Below the pieces are notes generated by a model, which was not told the DNA's origin, did no database searches, and was given only the letters and a program-made list of their open reading frames with translations. Shown piece after piece: positions 10,600-19,700 of a stretch of 64,000 nucleotides of DNA. The DNA comes from Adiantum capillus-veneris (taxonomy: Eukaryota > Streptophyta > Polypodiopsida > Polypodiales > Pteridaceae): assembly GCA_014529385.2 (NCBI GenBank), contig CM043962.1, positions 123,062,470 to 123,126,469 of the forward strand, in the 5' to 3' direction. Each line of letters starts with the position of its first letter. The first letter of the stretch is position 1. A program made the translations under genes and the position numbers.

Positions 10600-11520
10600 A
10601 GGAAAAGATGACTTCAGATCCAGTCATTGTTTTGCCAGATCTCAGGAAGTCATTTGTGGTTCAGTGTGACGCTTGTGGCAGTAGCATTGGTGCAGTGCTA
10701 ATGCAAGATGGCAGGGTAGTAGCCTATGAGAGCAGAATCTTGCAAGGGCCAGAGATGACCATGCAGGTCTACACTATGTGTTGGGTGCTGATTTTGTTGT
10801 CCAAAGGGATCATCAGACCTTGCAATACTTTCTGACACAGTCAAAACTATGGGAAAAGCATATGCGATGGGCAAACATTCTTTCCATGTTTCATTTCCAG
10901 ATTGTGCATGTGGAAGGCAAGAAGAATGTTGTGGCTGATGTGTTATCAAGAAAGCCACAAATTTCAGCTGTGTCAATTCCTTATCATCATGAGCTTGATG
11001 ACATGAAGGAACAATATGCAAATGACGAAGATTTTGCAAGGATCTTCGAACAGTTACATGAAGGACAACGTCATGAGCACTATCTCCTCAGAGATGGTTT
11101 TATGATGATGCATGGCAGACTCTGTGTCACTAGGCCATTGTGACATAAAGTCATGGTAGAGAGTCGTGTCCCACCGTATGCAGGGCATCGTGGTATAGAT
11201 GCTACAGTAAAAGCGGTTGAGACATTCTTTTATTGGCCTACCTTGAGGAGAGATGTGGATGCCTTTGTGTGAGCATGCGTGATTTGCCAAAAGGTCAAGT
11301 TTGACAGGCAAAAGGCACCAGGGCTGTTACAGCCATTGCGGATTCCATATAAACCATGGAAAAGCATAGCTATGGATTTTATCTTTGATCTTCCAAGAAC
11401 ACAGACAGGGAATGATGGAATCTGGCTCATTTCATTCTTGTTAGGAAGAAGATAAAACCAAATCAGATGGAACGTCTCCTTTTAAGTACCATGATATGCC
11501 ACAGTCGATTGTCAGTGACC
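10600..11520 (+). pseudogene. Element 2 RNase H and integrase N-terminus, broken
   Basis: RNase H starts VVQCDACGSSIGAVLMQDG, but about 50 bp are deleted at about 10770, removing the catalytic Glu segment (KELLAVIHALLSWKHY in element 3). It then resumes with QYFLTQSKLW and the downstream linker. A TGA falls at 11141-11143. The integrase zinc-finger region is seen at 11165-11300, with another stop at about 11270. The first catalytic Asp region (SIAMDFIFDL) is followed by a deletion and frameshift near 11430. Confidence 0.82.
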
Positions 11521-12497
11521 GTGACCCATAGATGACAAGTCTATTCTGGAGAGGCATATTTGAGAATATGGGCACTACGCTTAAGTTCTCATCGTCGTTT
11601 CGTCCACAGACAGATGGCCAGTCAGAAGAGGCAAATTCTATTGTCTTGGATCTTCTTAAATGCTATGTGTCAGAACACAAGGCGAAGTGGGAGCAGTATT
11701 TGCCGTTGGTTGAGTATGCGTACAATAACACAATGCATTCTTCAAGAGGCAAAGCACCTTGTCGAAGGTCATATGAAAGTTCCTCCCATTTTGCATACCA
11801 AGGAAAAGATCTTTCAGGCAGATCAATATGTACAAAATATGGATGAAATGTACTAGAAGATTAAGCATGCCCTTGAAAGGACAAGGCAAAGCAAAAGAAA
11901 GCTACTGATCTCCACCGTCGTGAATTGTTGTTTTCACTTGGTGACTGGGTACTATTGCGATTTGAAAAGGCACGCTTAAAGAAGCGAAAAGGTAAAGAAA
12001 GTCTCTTAACAAAGCTTAGTATGCGTTATTATGGGCCTTTTCAAGTAACAGAGAAGATCAGTGACGTCAGTTATAGGCTGAAATTGCCTGAGAACTGGAA
12101 GATTCACAATGCTTTTCACGTGAGTCTTCTCAGACCATTTATTGGTGATGTGCCAAAAGATATGCCAGTTAAAGAGCAGCCAGAAGTTGAAGAGCTTGAT
12201 GAAATTTTGGTCCCAGAACAGATCATGGCACACAAAGAAAGAAAAGTCAAAGGCAAGGTTACAAGCTGATATTTGGTGAAGTTCAAGAACTATCTACCTA
12301 TGGATGCAAAGTGGATGGAAGAGAGTGAACCGTTAGAGTCACCAAATGTATTGCAGCTATACCTTGAAGCCTTTGGTTTACCACCTACGTATTCTCCAAC
12401 TCAAGAAGAGCAAAGGTCAAAAGGAAAGAGACCTGCGCTAGAGAGGGGTGATCCAGGAGCTAGCACTACTCATGTATCTATGGATTTAGTGCAATAG
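11521..12497 (+). pseudogene. Element 2 integrase core end and chromodomain
   Basis: Fragments in different frames include PQTDGQSEEANS (the integrase Glu), SEHKAKWEQYLPLVEYAYNN, a basic linker, RYYGPFQVTEKISD (GPF module), HNAFHVSLLRPFIG, the acidic hinge, and a chromodomain split by a TGA at 12267-12269 (VTS stop, then MVKFKNYLPMDAKWMEE). The C-terminus is about 50 codons longer than in elements 1 and 3 (TYSPTQEEQRSKGKRP), probably read-through past a mutated stop. Confidence 0.82.
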
Positions 12498-12628
12498 AAG
12501 TGTACCCTGCTTGGCAATTGCCCTTGGGGAATAAAAGTTTTGTCCAAAAGTCTGTTGAGTGCTATAGAAGTAAGTATGTCTTGTCAGTTGTCAAGAGTAC
12601 AGCAATTGCTTCTAATGAGTAGGGGGTA
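12498..12628 (+). other. Element 2 3' untranslated region and polypurine tract
   Basis: A short non-coding stretch ends in GAGTAGGGGGTA directly before the LTR. It lacks the duplicated segments seen in the corresponding region of element 3. Confidence 0.6.
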
Positions 12629-14086
12629 TGTCACGAGTTTGTGGCAACTTTACTTGTTGATTTCTTTTTGGGGGAATTTTATTTGACTTGTTTTAAAGCA
12701 CCCCTCTGGAAAAGCCAATGCCCGAGTTGCATTGTGTGAGGCGGACAGTGAGAGTCTAGGCCGGACGGCCAGTGAGCACTGAAGTTGGGCAAATGGACTA
12801 AGGTTAGCCAAGGTGGGGCTACAAGTGTAAATCATCTGATAGCTGGCCGACATTGCATTTTTCGATGTGGTTCCAGTGGTGATTGATGGTCAGACGACCA
12901 ATGTGAGTGCCGTGGAAGCATCTCCTAAAATTTAGGGAACTGCTATTTTGGGCCGTGAAATGCGTTCGCGTCATTACCTCCGGTATGACAAGGGGAACAT
13001 TTTATTACTCTGCAGCGAAGTCAATTGGGCAACCGGTCGGGAGATTTTTAGGTAGCAACCCCGAAACAGGAAATGGCTTGTAAACACGCCAAGTGGCACA
13101 TTTCTGTGCACTTTCCTCATGCAAGAAGAAGTGGCGCTGAATTTAGAGAGGGAAGGCTCATTTTTCAGCTTTTGTCACAGGTTAAGAGCTATGGAGTGCC
13201 TCCTTTCCCTCTTATGTACAGTGCGGTGCCAGGAGTGATGCCCTGCACGCTACGCACTGCTCTCTCTCTCCCCTATGAGCGGTATGTTATGCCCCTCTAG
13301 TGGGCTTTTTATTTGACCAATCTACAGTTATGTGGGTTCATGCGCGATTGCCAAGGCAAGAGCCTCTTGCACAGGTACTGGATTAGCTAGCGGCTAATCC
13401 CCCGCAGGTACAGGTGAATTCGGAGAGGTTTCACGTGAAAAATCTCGTCCGATTCAAAGGGCAAGTAGCCCTACCAGTGCGGGAGCTCGAGGACTTGCTA
13501 CGGATGCGACCGGCACGCGAAACGGAGCCCAAAACAGTGAATTACAGCCTGCTGTGTATTTTTGCAGGTTTAGGGTTTCAGCCCTAAACGGACCCTAATA
13601 CCCCCAGGAGGTTCGGGGACATGAGGGGACCGCTATATAGGTGATCTGGCGCATTTTCGGGGCAGAAAACAGAGAATTCAGCGTGCTGCAGATTCTCGCC
13701 GGGTTTTCCAAAATGTCCGTATGCATCGGGAAAGCCATCTAATGCGTGGGAATACTAACTGTGAAGGGTCCTAGTATAGTTATGTTGCCGAAATAAGGCC
13801 AGCAGATGGAATTCAGCCTAGATTGTGTGGGGCAGCTTGTAGGGAACCACAGGTTTTATTCCCTCTGTTAAAGAATAAAGAAATACCGAAAGGGGCGCCA
13901 ACCTTTGGGGCCTACAGGTGTCGCTATCTGCTTGGAAGCATTCTAGCTTCCTGGCCGTGCTATTTATCTTGAAGTGTAATTCAGTCTCAGTTACAGGTTC
14001 CTTTTAAGTCATTGCTTTGTGCCGTAAAGTGTAGTGTTGAAGAATCAGGTGAAAGCTAACGTCTACCGCCCCACGGGCCGGTTTCA
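12629..14086 (+). repeat. Element 2 3' LTR
   Basis: 1458 bp, TGTCACGAGT to GGTTTCA. It corresponds to 5876-7336 with scattered substitutions and small indels. Hairpin at 13380-13400, AATAAA at 13874-13879. Confidence 0.92.
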
Positions 14087-14091
14087 CACTC

Positions 14092-14375
14092 GGGCAATCT
14101 GACTTACCCCACTGATGAGATCTTGACTCAGAGAACTTAAAGACTTCTAATAATGAAAGTAGAAAGAGAAAGGTTTGAGATCCGAATGAACTTTGAATGT
14201 GATTTGTCATGTGATGTCCTGTGGTGTCAAGTGATGTGTGACTGTCGATTATGTGCTAGATGTGTTTTCCCAGTGCGTCGGTACTAACAGTCAGTGTCTA
14301 CTAAGACAGTTTATGGCCTCTGTCTGTTTTGCAGGCGTAATCGAGGGCGATTACAATGCTTTCAAGAGGGGGTAA
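14092..14375 (+). other. Element C internal remainder and polypurine tract
   Basis: The first about 40 bases complete the interrupted gag. The rest is non-coding and ends ATTACAATGCTTTCAAGAGG plus GGG, a purine tract that also occurs in inverted form at 25181-25208 in element D. No pol sequence is present. Confidence 0.6.
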
Positions 14376-14964
14376 TATCACAAGCTCGTGACGTGGCTGG
14401 CCCTTGCCATGGTACACACACACACCCCGGCTGTTGGTCCCGGAAAATCCGTAGGCAGGCTGACGTGGCAGCAGTATTGCCTTCCGTGATTTGCGGCAGG
14501 AAGTACGGACAACATGCTGACGTGGCTGCATACGGAAGTTCGCTTTTTGGGCTAGGTTGTACGACAGTTGTATGGAAAAAGCAAGTTGAAAAAAATTACG
14601 CAAGCTTTTTGGGAGGGCTTTTGGATAAAGTGCTTTATTTTAAGTTAATGAAGCTTTTGATTTTGAAGCTTTTGGGGCTCTGCTTTTGGCAACCCTTGTA
14701 AACAAATAAATAAGCGGGTAGGGCTCCCACTTCTTAGAGCATCTGGACGTAGAGTCTGAGAGTGAGAACCCTCCCACTCTCTTGTACTTTGACTCAGATT
14801 AATACAAAAAGAAATACCGAAAGGGGCGCCAGTCTTTAGGGCCAATATCTCTAGGCACGGAACTCCGCCCGGCCGTGTCGAACGAATCAATTGTGAACTG
14901 TCTTGGAGTGAATTTGTGTTGTGTCGCGGTAGAATCTTGACTTGGAGTGTCCAAGTTTGTTACA
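14376..14964 (+). repeat. Element C 3' LTR (589 bp)
   Basis: It starts TATCACAAGCTCGTGACG (one change from TGTCACAA) and ends AGTTTGTTACA, followed by the TTTTA duplication. Three ACGTGGC boxes lie at 14391-14397, 14463-14469 and 14520-14526. AATACAAAAAGAAATACCGA (from 14801) then AAGGGGCGCC marks the shared R/U5 box. Confidence 0.85.
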
Positions 14965-14985
14965 TTTTACACGGGCTTTATCATG

Positions 14986-15190
14986 TGGATTGAAGCCTCT
15001 CGTGTACTAGTCAAACGGCATGATACAATGGATTATGAAGCGAATATGATATTTGATGTGGATGCAGAAATTATTATTGATGAATTTTTGAGCTCATTCG
15101 CTTCTCCTGAACCAATCGATGAAGACAAAGATGATTTCAAGCAAGAAGTTTTTCCAACTGATACATCGTACCAGACAAAGATAAGGATAC
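14986..15190 (+). pseudogene. Element B acidic ORF, part 1
   Basis: The open frame is rich in Asp and Glu (IFDVDAEIIIDEFLSSFASP, then EPIDEDKDDFKQEVFP) and is cut by element 3 at the GATAC target. The continuation at 23893 is in a different frame, so there is either one frameshift or a missed splice. I recognise no domain. It is probably a retroelement ORF because a purine tract and LTR start follow it at 24405-24415. Confidence 0.45.
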
Positions 15191-16666
15191 TGTCACCAGC
15201 GTGTGACTACTATCTATCCTTTTTGTTGATTTCTTTCTTATTATCTATTTACTTTCACTTTTTGGAAACACCCCTCGGGAAATCTAACTGCCCTGCATTG
15301 CATAGCTAGTGTGGAACTGTCCAGAGGGAGTCCGGGCCTGAGGGCAAGAGAGCACTAAGGTTGGACAAGGACTATGGTTAGCCAAGTGGGGTCATTGACT
15401 AGCCAAAGTGGAATCCTTTGCTACAGAGGCTACATTTCAGTTCTGGATGTGGCCGCAGTGTACAAAGAGGGTCGGATGACCTAGAAAGATACAATGGCAG
15501 CATCTCCTAAAATTTAGGGAACTGCTATTTTGGGACCTGAAAATGTCTTCGCGTCATTACGTGCAGTTTGACATGGGGATCATTTTGTTACTCTGTGGCC
15601 AAGTCAACAGAGGCTGCAGGTGAGATATTTTTAGACCCGAGGGTCTAAAGCGGGAAAATGCACAAATGAGTGACACTTGGCACTCTGAGGCCAGTTTACT
15701 ACTTATAGAGAAGGCAAAAACGTGATTTATAGCTGGGAGGCTCATTTTGCAAGTCTCTGTCACAGGTTAAGAGCTATGGAGTGCTTGCTTTCCCTCTTAT
15801 GCACAGTGCGGTGCCAGGAGTGATGCCCTGCACGCTACGCACTGCCCTCTCTCTCCCCTTTGGCAGTATGTTATGCCCCTCTAGTGGGCTTTTCATTTGA
15901 CCAATGTACAGTTGTGTGGGTTCATGCGCGATTGCCGAGGCAAGAGCCTCTTGCACAGGTACTGGATTAGCTAGCGGCTAATCCCCCGCAGGTACAGGTG
16001 AATTCGGAGAGGTTTCACGCCAGAAATCTCGTCCAATTCAAAGGGCAAATAGCCCTACAGGTGCGGGAGCTCGAGGACTTGCTAGGGATGCGACCGGCAC
16101 GCGAAACGGAGCCCGAAACAGTGAATTACAGCCTGCTGTGTATTTTTGCAGGTTTAGGGTTTTGGCCCTAAACGGACCCTAATACCCCCAGGAGGTTCGG
16201 GGACGCAAGGGGACCGCTGTACAGGCGATCTGGCGCATTTTCAGGGCTGAAAACAGAGAATCCAGCGTGCTGCAGATTCTCGCCAGGTTTTGTAAAGTGC
16301 CCGTATGCGTCGGGAAAGTATGTCAATGCGTGGGAATACTGACCGTGAAAGGTTCTAGTACAGTTATGCTGCCGAAATCGGGCTGGAACAGTGGAAATTC
16401 AGCCGAGTTTGTGCGGGGCAGCTTGTAGGAACCACAGCGTTTATTCCCTCTTTTGAACAATAAAGAAATACCGAAAGGGGCGCCTAAGTTAGGGGCCAAT
16501 CTGGTGTCCGTCTACTCATACAGGTGCAATCTAGCAGCCTGTATCCCTCTCCCCTTTGTTGTGTCTTGAAAGTACAGGTAAAATAGACGACTAATAATGG
16601 GTGAAAGCTAAATCAAGGTTTAAAGTAAAGTCTACCGCCCTTTTTGGATTGAACAGGCCGGTTTCA
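15191..16666 (+). repeat. Element 3 5' LTR
   Basis: TGTCACCAGC to GGTTTCA. It contains a GCAAGAGCCTCTTGC palindrome (about 15941-15955), the GGATTAG/CTAATCC hairpin (15964-15984), a telobox palindrome (16153-16172) and AATAAA (16459-16464) followed by ATACCGAAAGGGGCGCC. The promoter position is uncertain. TTATAGAG at about 15714 and TTTATAGC at about 15735 are TATA-like. Confidence 0.95.
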
Positions 16667-16684
16667 TGGTTCCATCGACGGGAT
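16667..16684 (+). other. Element 3 primer-binding site (tRNA-Glu-like)
   Basis: TGGTTCCATCGACGGGAT directly follows the LTR. It matches the expected complement of a plant tRNA-Glu 3' end at about 15 of 18 positions (tRNA sequence recalled, so inferential), like the equivalent site of element 2. Confidence 0.6.
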
Positions 16685-16773
16685 TAAATCACTTTTTCCC
16701 ATAGAAGTGAGCCTTGGTCAGTTTTGGGCTTGAAGACACAGGGATCATAGACCAGACACAGGGAATTGCAATT

Positions 16774-19700
16774 ATGGCTGACAGACCAGATGATGTGACT
16801 GAAGAGGTTTCCTCTTCACAGGGTCAACAGACACATGAAGTGGGTGAGTCCTCAAGACCACCACAGACTGATGATGATATATTCAGGACCCAGTTGGCTA
16901 CTGCTGTGGCTATGTTCACACAAGTAATGCAGAACCCAAGGTTTTTAGCCTTTCTGCAACCTCCTGTTCCGTCTCAGCAAGTTGGGTCACTGGATCATAT
17001 TCAAAAGCCTGTTAAGGCTCGAGCACAGGTGATTCATACCGCACAGTCAATGGAAACACCTGTACACTTGACGGAGAACATGCAGTCTCCACAACGTATG
17101 CCTAAGGTGCAAGAACAGGTGGCTGAGATGCCAGTTTTTCAAGCTGTACCAATTCAGCCCGCCACCTTTCAGCAGCCTATAGCTGGTTCTAATGGGCAGG
17201 GAAGCAACTTACAGGCTATGCAACAGGTCTTCCCACCACCTTCAGTACACCCTGGCTATTTTGGAGGTGGATCGGTATTTCAGAGCATGGCTGGTCATGC
17301 ACCTGGAAATCAGTTTTATACGCCAGGAACAGTGTTTGGGGGTGCTCAAACGATGATGCCTAACCCCATGTACAGTGTCATGGGTATGCAACCAGGGTTT
17401 CAAAGCACTCAGGGACAATTTGGGATGCCACAAGCAAATTTTGGTATGGCTGGAATTACAAATCAGCAGCCAAATATGGCATTTCCAGGTCAAGTTAATA
17501 GCGGCCAAGGAACACAGATGAACCCTAATAGTGTTCCCATGTTTCAGTCACTTCCATATGACAATTTAACGCCGCTGGAGAGGCCAACTCCGTACAAAGA
17601 AGGTGGCAAAGGAGTGTCATTCACGACCTTTACAGGGTTTGATGACAGGAAGAAGGCTCTTTCATTCCTCCAGCAGTTTGACAAGGCCTATGCAGGGGGA
17701 AACTTTACAGAGGCTTCAAAGGTCCGCAAGGCAGCCACTTTCTTGACAGGGAATGCGGGACAATGGTGGACAACTTTATTGCTTCAAGGGCAAGCTCCGT
17801 CCACATGGATTTACTTCAAGCAGATTTTTGCAGCAGCATGGTTATCTGATGATTTCGAAGCAGATGTCATGACAGAATGGCACCAGCTAAATGCTGCCAC
17901 TTGCAGAAATCTGGATGATTACAATCGGAAGTTTTGGAAAGCTCTACTTCCAGTAACTTCCTATAGGTTTGTGCCATTGACAGAACAGATTGAAAAATAC
18001 TGTTGTGGCCTACCCAAAGGATTGAGAAAATACTGCACAAAGACCAAAGTCACTACTTTGACGCAGCTCATCGAGGTAGCAAACACTGGCAATGGTTTGC
18101 TCAAGGGAGAAGATTGTGAATTTAACACTGGCGTCAAGGCAGGATCAGGCAAGAAAAATTCAGCCAAGAAGCACGTTCCCAATGAGGCTCCTAAAGGGAC
18201 TCAGGAGTCGGCCAACACAGGGAAAGACAAAGCTACGGCTGAATCAGAAAAAGGACCAGCAAAGAAATGGAAAAGACGTTTTCCTCGCAAGTCAGAAGAG
18301 CAAAAGAAGGTCCTGAGGACAGAGAACAAATGCTTTATATGTGAGCAGCCTGGCCACATCGCTTACAACTGTCCTACAAAGAAAAGGCGAGCTGATTCTG
18401 AAGACAAGGAAGACAAGAAAGGAAAGAAGCCCATGGCTGGTCTAGTGCCCGATATGGTGGGCGACAAGCCAAATTCAGATGCAAGTGAGCTTTGCAGAGC
18501 ATGGGGAAAGGTTAGGGATCAAACAGTGCTTATCTTCTTTGATCCAGGTGCCAAAGCCAACTTTATTTCCCCAGAATTGGCTTCAAAGTTGGGAATCAGA
18601 CCTGAAGAGATGGGGTATACAGCAGAGGCAGGTTTGGCATGTCCTGGCCATACAGAGGCTGTGACACCCATCATCGGAAAGTTGCGTCTACATATCCAGT
18701 CCTATGTAGATGCTGAAGAATTTTACATCATGCCACTGGACGGATGTGATGTGTTGTTAGGTATTCCTTGGTTATTTCGTGTACAGGGAATCATGGATGC
18801 CTACAACAAAAAGATCACTGTACAGAGCAGGGGAAAGACTCACATTCTGGATGTAAAGCTTAAAGGGGAGTCTATTCCTACTGTATCAGCTTCTGTTATT
18901 ACTTCTGTAATGAAAAAGCATCTTTCTGCGTACTTGGTTTTTGCACGTGAAGTGTCAGATTGTGATGAATCAAATTTATCTGTGCTAGATAAAGAAAGGT
19001 CAATGTTTTTACAACAGTATAGTGACTGCTTTTCCGATTCATTACCGTCTCAATTACCGCCAGAGAGACCCGAGGACCATGCGATAGATTTGGTGCCAGG
19101 CAGTAGCCCACCAAACAAGCCTCCGTACAGGGTTAGTGCGGCTCAGCAGAAAGAGATAATGGGCCAAGTACAGGAGTTGTTAGAAAAGGGGCTGATTCAG
19201 CCCAGTTCATCTCCATTCTGTTCTCCAGTGTTGTTGGTGCAGAAAAAGGATGGCTCATGGCGTATGTGCATCGACTACCGTGCACTGAACAAGAATACCA
19301 TCAAGAATAGGTTCCCTATACCTAGAATTGATGATATTATGGACAAATTAGAAGGAGCAGCTATGTTTAGCAGGATAGATCTAAAGAGTGGGTATCATCA
19401 GATCCGCATTAGATCAGAGGATGTGCACAAGACTGCTTTTAGAACAACGTTTGGCCTTTACGAATTTTTAGTGATGCCCTTTGGTCTCACAAATGCTCCT
19501 GCTACGTTTAATAGGATGATGGACAGAATTTTCCGTCCACACCAGCAGTTTGTTGGTACGTTCTTTGATGACATGATAGTCTACTCAAAGAATGAAGAGG
19601 AGCATAGGCATCACTTGGCCATTGTGTTCAAAGAGCTACGCAGTCATAGGTTGCTCATCAATGCAAAGAAAAGTGAGTTTTTTCTGGAAGAGATTCACTT

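Larger units (their letters stand above)
5876..14086 (+). mobile_element. Element 2: full-length but dead Ty3/gypsy chromovirus
   Basis: It is bounded by two LTRs of about 1.46 kb that start TGTCACGAGT and end GGTTTCA. Its flanks are CACTT (5871-5875) and CACTC (14087-14091), a 5-bp target duplication with one later change. Internal order: tRNA-Glu-like primer site, gag, protease, RT, RNase H, integrase, chromodomain, purine tract. The LTRs differ at dozens of sites (roughly 3-5 percent by eye), so it is clearly older than element 3. There are many stops, frameshifts and deletions. Confidence 0.93.
4588..14964 (+). mobile_element. Element C: non-autonomous gypsy-like element carrying element 2
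   Basis: It starts TGTCACAAACTGG at 4588 and ends CAAGTTTGTTACA at 14964. It is flanked by a perfect TTTTA duplication (4583-4587 and 14965-14969). After subtracting element 2, the body is only about 2.2 kb: a 5' LTR remnant of about 245 bp, a degenerate gag, a purine tract and a 3' LTR of 589 bp. No pol domains are seen, so it is a deleted or parasitic derivative. The gag resembles the gag at 58380-59718 and the gag of element D. Confidence 0.85.

Noticed and set aside
19558-19578. FFDD instead of YxDD in the RT of elements 1-3
   Set aside because: Phe at the first position is, to my knowledge, common in plant gypsy RT; both catalytic Asp are kept.
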